Assembly (NCBI GenBank): GCA_963678705.1
Contig: OY783206.1
Location: forward strand, 25,493,807 to 25,557,806
DNA length: 64,000 nt
Direction of reading: 5' to 3'
Origin: Panorpa germanica
Lineage: Eukaryota > Arthropoda > Insecta > Mecoptera > Panorpidae
In this document: positions 43,981-55,613 of the stretch, one piece after another
How the letters are laid out: the number at the start of each line of letters is the position of its first letter
Position numbering within the stretch: the first letter of the stretch is position 1
Notes under the pieces: model-generated
Database searches by the model: none
Told to the model about the DNA's origin: nothing
Seen by the model: the letters and a program-made list of their open reading frames with translations, nothing else
Program-made: the position numbers and the translations under genes

Positions 43981-46735
43981 TCACTTGTCCTTCTTATTGG
44001 TAATAGCGTTGTAAAGTTTCACGACTTCATTTTCAACGACATCCGGTACAATCATTCCATTTACATCGACAAAATTAGCGACAGATTTGGTTACAGAGCC
44101 TTCTCGTGTTTTTCCTGTGCTGGGATCCTTCAGAACTAAAGATAATGTGTATTTGTCATCATATCTGGAAAATAAAACCGTTTTACATTAAACTAATTTT
44201 ATATTTTGTTAAAAACAAAAAATATACATGTGAATGACACCTGTCTCTTCAGAATCCACTTGAATAAGAAATTAAAACTCATTTATATCTCAATTTCTAA
44301 ATGACTTTTAAAAACAGTAATTCACTAAATTCAACTTTGAATTTATTATTATCATTCTAGAGTTATAACACACCAATTTGTGTTAACCATAAACGCAAAT
44401 TGTCATAATTTAATTCAGAGGTACAAATAGTTCGAAAAGAAGTGAGTTGATATGCAAAAAGTGGTCTATAGTATAGTTTATGATGTCACTATCACATTTG
44501 TCTTCAATTAGAAATATTCAAGATAGCGTTAACAATTTAGTTAGAGTGCTCATATTATTATTGAAATTATCTTGTTTGTTATTCAAATTAATTAGGATAT
44601 ATTATATCAAGAGTGCTGAATCAAATATATACTTGGAAATAATGGCAACATTTTTGAAAACGAGAAATCAATGCCATTTCCATAAAGACAAGAAAAACTC
44701 GAAGACTATCGTATTATTATTACAATGGTATCTTGAATAACGAACAGAATTTCAGAAAAAAAGTGACTCTAGTTGCGTACAATGCTTCGGAATACAAACT
44801 CACAAATATGTCTTTGACATCACCGCGATATATGTAGTATGTAGTCATTTATATATATAATACTTTTTGTTTTAAATTAACTCTCATTATGGCTCCCAAG
44901 TAAGAGAAAAGTGTTAATGACAGTGATGTGAAGAAGGACAAGTGTACTATTGCAGTAGAAACGAACAGGGAAACATAAACTAAACATGATGTTCGTCAAA
45001 TAGTGCAACATGTCTAAATCTACGATACCATCTGTACTACCTGAAATTAAAAAGAATGATTTGGCTAACAGAATCAGTATGTTATCGAAGCAAAGATCTT
45101 AATATGATTACGCCTGGAACACATACTACCCATATTACACGTGTAAAAATTATTATATAAACTATACCATTTTTAACTACGTATATGAATTTTGCACCTA
45201 CGCAAAAACATTACCAAACATTTATTACTAAAGAAAATTTTGGAAAAACACCCAAATTTGATGATCTGATGATATTTAAACACAAATCTAGTAGTCTAGT
45301 CTAGTTTATTTAATAACCTACTGACTTTTTTAAGTTTGAACTAGCCTCCAAATGTTTGTAACTGTTGGAAGCTTTGCTGGTTGCTACTACAAATATTCCT
45401 TTTTCCTTGATTGTGGTGTACAACGTTAAAATTCCCATTAACACAAAGTAGGAGGCAACGCAGATTATTAAAATCGCCCTGGAACAAAAATAGAATGAAC
45501 AACAAATAAAAACATATCAAGTTTCAGTTGCTTTTTTAATTGTTATATATATGTGTAGATCAAATAAAGCTTGGAGCTTACCTATTCCACTGTACTTCGA
45601 AATTAATGTTTAGTAATGAACAGCATATGTTCTGTTCTACATAACTTACTCTAACAAATTTAACATTAGTTCAAACACATGTTTAAAATTAGTATATTTA
45701 ATTTTGTAATACTTAACTATGTAATTGAAGATGTATGTATTAGAAAGACATAGGTATGAAACATAATATTACACAGTTATATAGCATATTTATCAACGGA
45801 AGTATTTGTATTGTAAATTAAATTCTTCTATTCATCATTACGTCTAAAACATGTCATACGTTATAAAGATATAATTTTTCAAGAAACGAAAAAGAAACAG
45901 CTTATTTGAAAACAGTATATTCTCCTCTCTATAAGCATCGCAACGAGGACGTGCCAACTTTACTGAGCAACTTAATAGGAACAAATGGTGACATTCATAA
46001 TTTTAAATATTTGAAAGAACAATGTTTGGAAAATTATCCTAATCTATTGTTCTAAAGGATTGGCTTGGAGATGTTGATAGTATGTTTAAATACAAAATCG
46101 GTTGGATTGCAACAGGTTAAAGCAGTAGCTCTAGTTACTTTACGTTGTCATCGCAATGCTAAAACCACGTATGTGTAGGAACACTTTCGATATATACTCA
46201 TTTTAACTTTATGTTTCAATAAAAGTTAAACTGTTTCTATAGTTCTGATTACTACTACTAAATTCTAAACAAGTCAAATACCTTGACTCTGGGAATGGAT
46301 GCAAGTAGTCCCACAATAAAGCATATCCTGCAACACCAACTGCTAAACCACAAATGGCCAATCTGCCATCCATCAAAGCAAAACTTTCATCACATTGTAG
46401 ACGAGTTGTAACAACCTGAAATTATTGAATATTATAGAAATTATTTGACATATGGGATGATTATAAGATTCTTTGTAAAATCACTATACCTCTTTGATAG
46501 CGTCATCAATAGCATTTTTCACAGCAGATCCATCCCATTTATTGATTTTAACAATCTAAAATAGATATAGAATATTACTACAATATATATTTATTATAAT
46601 ACATTTACAAACATTGACGTGTCTAAAAATTGAGGTTAAAATTTAATAAATCATTGCAATATATTTTAAATAGTATATATTTATACAAACCTCCGTAGAA
46701 CTATCTTTTTTATCTTTATTTTGTTTGGAAGCCAT
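43981..46735 (-). CDS. SPCS2: Signal peptidase complex subunit 2 (193 aa, five exons)
   Basis: SPCS2 is the ~25-kDa accessory subunit of the ER signal peptidase complex. Exons on the minus strand: 46735-46691, 46555-46490, 46415-46282, 45478-45326, 44164-43981. All junctions are GT-AG and in phase. The protein starts MASKQNKDKK, then INKWDGSAVKNAIDDAIKE (the family's WDG-x-AVKN segment), a first membrane span after LMDGR (about 56-75), YLHPFPES between the spans, a second span (about 84-103) ending GILTLYTTIKEKGIF, then SSNLKKYDDKYTLSL and a charged C-terminus NKKDK. Length matches insect homologues. The termini are cytosolic in the known topology. Intron 3 contains the right edge of the tandem duplication, so a broken copy of exons 4-5 lies farther downstream. 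Confidence 0.93.
44165..45325. other. SPCS2 intron 4
   Basis: Counterpart of 37676-38899, with the same plus-strand frame shortened by an indel and a deletion near 45100-45300. Confidence 0.5.
45637..46281. other. Unduplicated part of SPCS2 intron 3
   Basis: Intron sequence beyond the edge of the tandem duplication. It contains the coding-like fragment at 45880-46120. Confidence 0.5.
45880..46120 (+). pseudogene. Unidentified coding-like fragment within SPCS2 intron 3
   Basis: The plus strand reads KETAYLKTVYSPLYKHRNED, then VPTLLSNLIGTNGDIHNFKY, then LKEQCLENYPNLLF before a stop at 46053. One frame over it continues KDWLGDVDSMFKYKIGWIAT to a stop at 46118. The composition is clearly protein-like and quite unlike the surrounding intron. 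It is probably a frameshifted retrocopy or gene fragment. I do not recognise the parent. Confidence 0.4.
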
Positions 46736-47595
46736 GATATTATATAGATAAATATGTATAAATAATAATAAGAAATAATATCCTTCGCTCTAAACTTTTA
46801 TAAATCTCCACGTATATATGTAAAAAATCATAAAATTGACACAACTAAGAAATACAGTTGACGTGTGCGTTTCACAGTTTAGAAGTGGCGCTATTTTCAA
46901 AATAGAAGTTCTTAATCTGAAAGATCTGCAGAATGAATATTTAAATAATTTTATAATAAAAATCACATGCCGTATAGTTATTTTATTTATATTGCAAATG
47001 ATACTGTAATAAAGTACATATATATATTCACAATAAATTTGAACATATAATCATGATTTTATCACATAAGAATTCTGCTACCTGTAATAATAAGGTTCTA
47101 TTCTAAGATAAAAGAAAGAGAAATATAAATCATTCAATTTGGTTTGGAAAAAACTAAACCAATCCATTTATTTTCTATATATCATAATTAAAAATACGTA
47201 TAATTAACTCTCTTATGTTTTGTATATTCAAAATTGAACCTTAAAACTGAAACGTTCTCTGTTCTAACTTTAAACAAAACTTTATACAAAAGGTGGGAAT
47301 AATAACTTAAGATTAAATTATCTAGAAACACAACTCAATTCTTGATTAATGTAGCCATCTATTGTGAATAGTGGCTTTATATTTTATAACAGGGCTTGTG
47401 AATCATAATTTAACTTGATAATTTTATTAATAAAGTTGACTACCAAAAACTTCATATATTTTAGAATATATTAATAATTAAAATAGTCATTTTTTATCTT
47501 AAATTATTAAAGGGATTCAAAGATTTGCAATTTTTTTATACAACAGTAACGCATACGGTGTGTGTATACGTGTATACGTGGGTGACGACGACTTT
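46736..47595. other. Divergent upstream region of SPCS2 and a decayed MITE-1 relative
   Basis: The SPCS2 promoter should lie just above 46735; no core motif is evident. Bases 47391-47540 (CAGGGCTTGTGAATCATAAT.., TTAAATTATTAAAGGGATTC) look like a strongly diverged, inverted MITE-1. Confidence 0.4.
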
Positions 47596-48340
47596 TTGAG
47601 TTGGATGCATTAGAGTGTTTCGCATTAGTTTACCTTATCATAAGATGAACCGACGGTTATCTAATCTTCTTTAATATTTATGTATACACCACTGTACACT
47701 GTACTACTACAATTTACCACCAGTACAGTATTAGCAGAATTACAGTGTGGTTGTATTGTATTGCTCTGATTTGCTGTAGCCTGATTTGCATGATTGTTTT
47801 GTATCTGAAATCAATTAATACGAGTATAATAATATAGAAGTGCAAGTTAGAACAAGAATCCTTCACGAATATTCCAAAGTAGTATCTACCTAATCCTACC
47901 CTTAGCACCACTGACTACAATTTTAAACCATAATTTCTTTAATGCCAAAACAATGTATTTACAGAAAAGAAAAATACAATAGAAAATAAAATCAATAGAA
48001 AAATTAAATATAAATTTCAAAACCAGTAATTGAAGGAAACAAGTTGTGTTTCAAACGATGTTTCAAATAGATGCTTTGTTTTCCTGTTGATAATTGTTGA
48101 AGAGAGGCAGAACAGTGTAAATGGGAGACATTTCTACTGGCATAAATTACATCAAAAACATTTTATGAATCCGCAAACGTCAAAATAGTAACGAGTCCAT
48201 CTAGCTTTACCATTTTATAATTCGCCAAATTATTGTCAGTTGTTAAAATAGAAAACATAACCTCACTTTGTAAGACACGTAAGCAACAGAAATGATTAAA
48301 CAAAAATTACTAAACTTACTTACATATATTTTACTTATAG
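47596..48340 (+). promoter_or_regulatory. 5' region of zinc-finger gene A (paralogous to B and C)
   Basis: Homologous to the start of copy C (62606 on) and, from about 47842, to copy B (55614 on). The conserved tail ..AACCTCACTTTGTAAGACACG and ..TTATAG|G before the coding exon look like a donor and acceptor of a ~70-nt 5' UTR intron (48270-48340). Copy A has about 100 bp not found in C near 47745-47842. Confidence 0.5.
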
Positions 48341-48359
48341 GTGCAAAAAGAAAATCAGA

Positions 48360-51300
48360 ATGGACGGTACAACCTGGGGGCCCTGGTGCAATGAAGGAGT
48401 GGAGGCCCCTAATTATTTTCCGAATAAAAGGTACAATTTTTTTCCGTCAATTCTTTCAAAAATTTATTGCTTTTATCAATATTGTGGAGGTCCCTCTCTT
48501 GTGGAAGCCCCGCCTGCCCACCCTCAAATCCGGGCCTGAATAACACACGTACTGAAATATAAAAAAGAAGAAGCTGAATTAAGTGATCTGCGAGATCTGT
48601 CATGAAAAAGTAAACTTAGCATTTGAGGACCCTCACGATCAAGTCATGGGTGGGGCGGACAATGGCTTTGTTTATTAAAATATAAATCATACGTAATATT
48701 ATCATTTTATTATTTTGCGTGGTGCTGACCTTTGTACACTAAGCAAGAGCAGCACCATCTTTAAAGGGATTACGTCATTTACAAAGAGAAATAATTCTCA
48801 AGACGATGTCGTGTTTAAAAATAAATATTCATAACAAAAATACTGGCCAACTGGCCATATTCAATTTTTACTGGGTTTGCCAGTTATGAACTGGCTGCGA
48901 TTGTGCGGTTGGGACCCTTCTGTGTTTACCATTACATCCCTTAGGATCGCAATAGTTGGGTTGGGCCTGGTTGGGTTTACAAAATAATTTCCGGTCGGGC
49001 TGTTGGCGCTAGTTTAATTTAAATCTTTTTGGTTGAAATCTAAGTAGGCGTGAGGTATTACAATTTTCATCTGAACCTCAGTTTCGGATCATCTTCTAAA
49101 CATTTTAGCACTAAATTTCTATAATAGTTCACGGAATAAAATATTGAGTTACTTCAAAGGTACACAGCAGCAGATCCTAATGCAATTTAGTTACTTTATT
49201 GTAGGTCAGTCAAACAAGATGTGGAAAGTGAGAATCACAACTACGCCCTGTCGCGTAATCAAGAGTATGGTGCGTCAGCTAATCCTAGTTCCGTTAACAT
49301 GGAATTTAAGATTGATAATTATAACTACGCCCTGCCGCTCTATCAAGAGTATGATGCGACAGCTAATCCTAGCTCCGTTAACATGGAATTTAAAAGTGAG
49401 AAACACAACTACGCCCTGTCGCGTAATCAAGATTATGGTGCGTCAGCTAATCCTAGTTCCGTTAGCATGGAATTTAAAAGTGAGAAACACAACTACGCCC
49501 TGTCGCGTAATCAAGATTATGGTGCGTCAGCTAATCCTAGCTCCGTTAACATGGAATTTAAAAGTGAGAAACACAACTACGCCCTGTCGCGTAATCAAGA
49601 TTATGGTGCGTCAGCTAATCCTAGCTCCGTTAACATGGAATTTAAAAGTGAGAAACACAACTACGCCCTGTCGCGTAATCAAGATTATGGTGCGGCAGCT
49701 AATCCTAGCTCCGTTAACATGGAATTTAAAAGTGAGAAACACAACTACGCCCTGTCGCGTAATCAAGATTATGGTGCGTCAGCTAATCCTAGCTCCGTTA
49801 ACATGGAATTTAAAAGTGAGAAACACAACTACGCCCTGTCGCGTAATCAAGATTATGGTGCGTCAGCTAATCCTAGCTCCGTTAACATGGAATTTAAAAG
49901 TGAGAAACACAACTACGCCCTGTCGCGTAATCAAGATTATGGTGCGTCAGCTAATCCTAGCTCCGTTAACATGGAATTTAAAAGTGAGAAACACAACTAC
50001 GCCCTGTCGCGTAATCAAGATTATGGTGCGGCAGCTAATCCTAGTTCCGGTAACATGGAATTTAAAAGTGAGAAACACAACTACGCCCTGTCGCGTAATC
50101 AAGATTATGGTGCGGCAGCTAATCCTAGTTCCGGTAACATGGAATTTAAAAGTGAGAAACACAACTACGCCCTGTCGCGTAATCAAGATTATGGTGCGTC
50201 AGCTAATCCTAGCTCCGTTAACATGGCATTTAAAAGTGAGAAACACAACTACGCCCTGTCGCGTAATCAAGATTATGGTGCGTCAGCTAATCCTAGCTCC
50301 GTTAACATGGAATTTAAAAGTGAGAAACACAACTACGCCCTGTCGCGTAATCAAGATTATGGTGCGGCAGCTAATCCTAGTTCCGGTAACATGGAATTTA
50401 AAAGTGAGAAACACAACTACGCCCTGTCGCGTAATCAAGATTATGGTGCGGCAGCTAATCCTAGTTCCGGTAACATGGAATTTAAAAGTGAGAAACACAA
50501 CTACGCCCTGTCGCGTAATCAAGATTATGGTGCGGCAGCTAATCCTAGTTCCGGTAACATGGAATTTAAAAGTGAGAAACACAACTACGCCCTGTCGCGT
50601 AATCAAGATTATGGTGCGGCAGCTAATCCTAGTTCCGGTAACATGGAATTTAAAAGTGAGAAACACAACTACGCCCTGTCGCGTAATCAAGATTATGGTG
50701 CGGCAGCTAATCCTAGTTCCGGTAACATGGAATTTAAAAGTGAGAAACACAACTACGCCCTGTCGCGTAATCAAGATTATGGTGCGGCAGCTAATCCTAG
50801 TTCCGGTAACATGGAATTTAAAAGTGAGAAACACAACTACGCCCTGTCGCGTAATCAAGATTATGGTGCGGCAGCTAATCCTAGTTCCGGTAACATGGAA
50901 TTTAAAAGTGAGAAACACAACTACGCCCTGTCGCGTAATCAAGATTATGGTGCGGCAGCTAATCCTAGTTCCGGTAACATGGAATTTAAAAGTGAGAAAC
51001 ACAACTACGCCCTGTCGCGTAATCAAGATTATGGTGCGGCAGCTAATCCTAGTTCCGGTAACATGGAATTTAAAAGTGAGAAACACAACTACGCCCTGTC
51101 GCGTAATCAAGATTATGGTGCGGCAGCTAATCCTAGTTCCGGTAACATGGAATTTAAAAGTGAGAAACACAACTACGCCCTGTCGCGTAATCAAGATTAT
51201 GGTGCGGCAGCTAATCCTAGTTCCGGTAACATGGAATTTAAAAGTGAGAAACACAACTACGCCCTGTCGCGTAATCAAGATTATGGTGCGGCAGCTAATC

Positions 51301-52825
51301 CTAGTTCCGGTAACATGGAATTTAAAAGTGAGAAACACAACTACGCCCTGTCGCGTAATCAAGATTATGGTGCGGCAGCTAATCCTAGTTCCTTTAACAT
51401 GGAATTTAAAAGTGACAATTACATCTGCGCCCTGCCGTGCAATCAAGAGTATGGTGCGTCAGCTAATCCTAGTTCCGTTAACATGGAATTTAAAATTAAT
51501 AACAACTACGCTCTGCCTTGTAGACAAGAAAGTGATGCACTATTAGATCCTTCATTACCGACAATCAGTACGACCGATGCAGGTAAATTCGATTTAGAAC
51601 AACACCTCTATAAAAAATAATTAATTCGAATTATTTGATTGTTTGCTATATTTCTACTTTATTTCCGTTACTTATATTTATGTCAAAATGTTGGTGTTCT
51701 CGCTTTTCCATTTATTGTTTGTCTTCAGGGTCGGATTCTCATATTTCTTTTAGATCAGAATTTATTATTTAATTAATTACACTTTATATTTATTTGCTGA
51801 AGTTTACGTCACTTCCGATTTTGCGATTTTGGCAATACGTTCAAACCACAATTTCTGTTCACAAGTAACAAAGTTATATTGAGTTCTGAACGCAATCCTT
51901 CTTTGGTCGCTCGGTAATTGAATTTATTTTTAATTCATTTTGTTTGACCTTCGAATGAATCACTTCGTAGATTTTGAAAATATTTTTCATTATTGTTTAT
52001 TTGTAACATCTTTCAGATAACTTGGTGAATATGGAAAGAACTCAACCAGATCTTCTGACCCCAAGTGGATTATTAGAGGAAAAGTTCTTTTGTGATACAT
52101 GTCAAGAGTCCTTTACATCAACAAATATTTTGCAAAATCATTTATGTGCAAAGAAATCCAAGAAGATGTCGTCTTGCGATGAATTAAATAAGCTATATTC
52201 CAGTAAAGTCAAAACAAAGTCAGACAATGTAGGAACACTTTATTCTGCGAACACACGTAATAATGCATCGAATTGGCCCCCAACTTTATTGGGTGTTACA
52301 CAGAGATCAGACACTAAGACAAAACGTCACCATTGTGATCATTGTGGGAAATCATTTCTGTTTTTATCAAATTTGATTGAACACAAACGTATCCATACGG
52401 AAGAAAGACCTTATCGTTGTGATGAGTGTTCAATGTCATTTAAGCGAAAAGATCACTTGAAAAGACATATGCTTATCCATACGGGAGAAAGGCCTTACCC
52501 TTGTGATGAGTGTCCAATGACATTTAAACGGAATAGTCACTTGAAAAGTCATATGCGTACACATACAGGAGAAAAGCCTTACCCTTGTGATAAGTGTTCA
52601 ATGTCATTTACTCAGAGTAGTAACTTGAAAACTCATATGCTTACACATACGGGAGAAAGACCTTACCCTTGTGATGAGTGTCCAATGACATTTACTCAGA
52701 ATAGTCACTTGAAAAGTCATATGCGTACACATACGGGAGAAAGACCTTATAAATGTAATCATTGCAATTACTCGACTTCTCAATCTGGCAGCTTAACACG
52801 ACATAAAAGAATTCATACAGTTTAA
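48360..52825 (+). CDS. Zinc-finger gene A: 27 x 28-aa repeat region plus six C2H2 fingers (1085 aa, three exons)
   Basis: Exons 48360-48430, 49205-51582 and 52017-52825, all GT-AG and in phase. The N-terminus MDGTTWGPWC..APNYFPNKR is followed by SVKQDVESEN, then 27 full repeats of 28 residues and a partial one. The standard unit is SEKHNYALSRNQDYGAAANP followed by SSGNMEFK. Next comes a short tail (..LLDPSLPTIS..) and the finger exon: a C2HC-like knuckle (FFCDTCQESF), a linker, and six C2H2 fingers (HHCDHCGK, YRCDECSM, YPCDECPM, YPCDKCSM, YPCDECPM, YKCNHCNY) with TGERP linkers. Expected role: nuclear DNA-binding protein with a long disordered region. Each MEFK-SEK junction gives F-K-S-E, a sumoylation-type motif (24 times). 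Exon phase picks this reading frame over the two other frames that are open by repetition. Confidence 0.85.
48431..49204. other. Intron 1 of zinc-finger gene A
   Basis: About 0.77 kb, strongly similar to intron 1 of B and to the C sequence up to the window end. Contains GGTTGGGCCTGGTTGGGTTT. It ends in the TTGTAG acceptor at 49204. Confidence 0.7.
49219..51500 (+). repeat. 84-bp coding minisatellite (27 full units)
   Basis: Perfectly in-frame units of 84 bp. Units 1, 2 and 27 are diverged; units 3-26 are nearly identical. Two linked subtypes occur: GCGTCAGCT..AGCTCCGTT (S/V type) dominates units 3-9 and 12-13, and GCGGCAGCT..AGTTCCGGT (A/G type) fills units 10-11 and 14-25. This pattern fits recent block amplification by unequal exchange or replication slippage. 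No spacers are present, so it is not a CRISPR array. Confidence 0.95.
51583..52016. other. Intron 2 of zinc-finger gene A
   Basis: 434 bp, GT-AG. Contains the empty target CTCGGTAATTGAATTT near 51909 where copy B carries a MITE-1. Confidence 0.8.
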
Positions 52826-53366
52826 CAGTCTTACCATTATGTTAAGTGGGGAAGGTCATTTATTCAGAATCTTCAACTAAAGAGACATTGTGTACGTAAC
52901 ATACACATTTAAAAACCTTCAATTTAATAAATTTAAAAACTTTTTCGTTATATATTGTATTATTACGTCATTTAGTTTAAGCAAGTTTAACATGGGTTTA
53001 ACAAAATGTAGTAAGTAATTTTAATAGTTCTTATATATTGACAAGTTAATTAATAAATTATTCAATTTTAAAAGCGTTTTTATTTACAAAATATATGCAT
53101 GAGTAAAACTTTTAAACGAAATTTCTAATTTAAATGAAGTTAAACGTAGAATTAAGCTCGTCGTTGATTTGGCTGTACTTAGTGCCGATAGCTAACTATG
53201 ACGATGTCGGCAAGTCCATTATCGGGGCTCATATTTCTTGATGTGATTTGACTGAAATGTGTAGGACACATTCTTAATGTACCTGACAGAGAGTTGCTTG
53301 TACATCTATTTTAGCAAATAGTGTTAAAAATAAGACGGTTGGATTCCAATATCTGTATGATATAGG
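52826..53366. other. 3' flank of zinc-finger gene A
   Basis: Near-identical to the B flank (58721-59250). Includes a further broken finger-like stretch (TCTTACCATTATGTTAAGTG, GGGAAGGTCATTTATTCAGA) after the stop, suggesting that fingers were once encoded farther downstream. Confidence 0.5.
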
Positions 53367-55246
53367 CAGTGGCGTAGCAACCACCGTATCAATGAGAAGG
53401 GGCCCCCGGGCTATATTGGCTCCAAACATGTGTAAGCCAAAATGCGTAAAATTTTATCCACAATCTCACTTAAACTCTTAGGCTGTACTTCCCTAGAAAA
53501 CATTATATTATAAAACAGTGTCCAATGTGCCTAAAAAGTTATCGATTTAAAATGATATTGTTAGTTTGCTTGGTGCCACAGTTACAGAAAATATTGCTTT
53601 AGAAATTGAAGAAGTTCTATTTCTGGCGATTATTCTGGATATAACACAGGACCTGTCAAAAATGGAGCAACTTTCTGTAGTTTTCCAATACATCTCGATA
53701 ACAGAAAATGATGATAATGTGCCAAAAGAAATAAAAATCTGCAAGTCTTTCTTGGGGTTAATAGTGTCCGATTCTAGTGCGGAAGAACTGAAAACTGTAA
53801 TCTTAAATACCATAAAAGAATATGGAATTGATTGGTTCAAATGTAGAAGGCAGGGTTACGATGGAGCAAATGTTATGTCAGGTGTATATGGAGGATTATT
53901 AGCCCTTAAAAATGAGCATGCCCCAAATGCCGATTTTGTTCATTGTGTGGCACACGCATTAAATTTAATTTTATACGATGCTGCGATACGTGTTCCTGAA
54001 GTGTCCATTTTTCTCGATAACTTGGAAGAAATATATACTTGTTTTAGCTAATAGTATAAAACGCTGGTCAATGTTGACTAACGATTCATTTGAAAAATAT
54101 AAAATTACCCTCAAAAAGATGTGTCCTACTAGATGGTCTTTAAGCAACGACGCTTTATCAGCTATTAGGAAAAATTATTCATTAATAATGAAAACTTTAT
54201 ACCAACTAAATTAATTTCCACTAAAAAAGACGAACGTGACGAATGTAAGAATATAATTAACATTTCAGAGAGCTACGATTTCGTAGTGCTTGTCGCCTTT
54301 TTTTCTTCACTATTTGAAATCATTTATCCTGTTTCTAGAGCACTAAAGCATGAAATTAATGACTTACAGAAAGCTAACATTTTTGACTGAGCAAAATAAG
54401 AAATCCAAATTCATTCCATGGTTTGCTGAAAAGTCCAGAGATTTAGCAAAACAGTTGGGTGTAACGACTGTTTTCAAAAATAAAAGATGGAAGATAACGA
54501 AGCGTTTTTTTTGATGAATTATCAGAAGATTAGAGAATTTAAAAAAAACGGAATGGAACTTCAAAATCAATATGTACTATTGATGTTTAGATAGATTAAT
54601 TTCTCAAAGTGAACAAGATTTCAGAGCCTCTGTGATCTAAGTAATATGTTCGAAGTATTACAACCGGAGAAAATCTTTTTTTTTCAAACGAAATAATAAA
54701 AAAGTACGCCGGAAAACTGTCGGCTAAATACAGTTAAGACATGTCTGTTGATCTTTATGAACAATTAATTGCTTTGAAAACATGCTTTAAATCTGAAATT
54801 CAGAAAATTTATTCCGTAAGGAACTCATGGAATTATTACTGATAAAATTCAATTGCCTTGCATCCAGTTTTTCTATTCTTGATCGTTCCGGTGTCAACTG
54901 CAACAGCTAAAAGAAGTTTTTCGAAATTAAAACTGATTTAAACACTTCTATGGGACTGGAAAGGCTATCAGACTTGTCACTTTTGTCTATAGAAGCAGAA
55001 AATTAAAAAAAACTGAAATCGCCTTCAGCTATAAATGATTTAATAAATAAGTTCGCCGAAAAAAAGGCAATAAAAGTGTATATTTGATTTGAATTGTTTG
55101 GCTAGTTTAGTTCCTAGGAGTATTAATTGTAAGTAATAACGCATAATCAATATACAATTATTTTAATTCAATGCGAGCATTTTTGTTCCTTTTGTAAAAA
55201 GTCTTTACCCATTATTTGGGCTACTCTATGGCACGTTACGCCACTG
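53367..55246 (+). mobile_element. hAT transposon with decayed ZMYM/DUF4371-type transposase (1880 bp)
   Basis: Ends CAGTGGCGTAGC and its inverse (GTTACGCCACTG). Flanking 8 bp are GATATAGG and CATATAGG (7 of 8 identical). Frames give FLAIILDITQDLSKMEQLS (first catalytic Asp region), RQGYDGANVMSG, HCVAHALNLIL, PTRWSLS and, near 54870, VPVSTATAKRSFSKLKL (C-terminal dimerisation region). They are broken by frameshifts and stops at 54049, near 54214 and beyond, so it is inactive. No N-terminal zinc finger was found. The element splits the A 3' flank; the paralogous site after B is empty. Confidence 0.92.
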
Positions 55247-55613
55247 CATATAGGAGAAGCATAAACTACTTTATAATATTATATGAAGAGAAAACGATAA
55301 GTAAAAGCATATTTTCGATAATGTTTTTGAGGACACAGTTAATATATAAATATTACTATAATCACTACATGATAAAATATTATTTAAAAAACACTTTGTG
55401 AAATTTTCATAAATAAATATCAAGAAATGAGCCATTGACAGCGAATCTCCGCAGACGTTGCAAAAAAAAGTAACATTGACTATAATAAACATTGTCATTT
55501 GAGGGTATTCACATAAATAATAATAAATAAAATATAAAAAATAATAATAATTACATTAACAGGTACTCATAAATTTAATTTTTGTTACTTACAAGAAAAG
55601 TATAATTACAAGA
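55247..55613. other. Spacer between blocks A and B
   Basis: A+T-rich. Bases 55520-55605 resemble 59775-59870 (ATTAACAGGTACTCATAA.., TTACTTACAAGAAAAGTATA), a further repeated piece at block edges. Frames at 55216 and 55271 are unsupported. Confidence 0.45.

Larger units (their letters stand above)
39217..45636. repeat. Tandem segmental duplication, unit 2 (~6.4 kb)
   Basis: Direct copy of 32779-39216. Its right edge (..CATATGTTCTGTT, 45636) lies inside intron 3 of the intact SPCS2 gene, so this unit occupies the original genomic context and unit 1 is the added copy or the product of unequal exchange. Confidence 0.92.

Noticed and set aside
50283..51446. 387-codon minus-strand open frame
   Set aside because: Antisense shadow of the same 84-bp repeat; no start context or splice partner.
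49219..51500. Possible CRISPR array
   Set aside because: Direct 84-bp units with no variable spacers, inside a eukaryotic coding exon.
49144..51546. 800-codon open frame overlapping the repeat exon
   Set aside because: It is open only because 84-bp units repeat in all frames. Splice phases at 48430/49205 and 51582/52017 select the other frame, which joins a good first exon to the zinc fingers.
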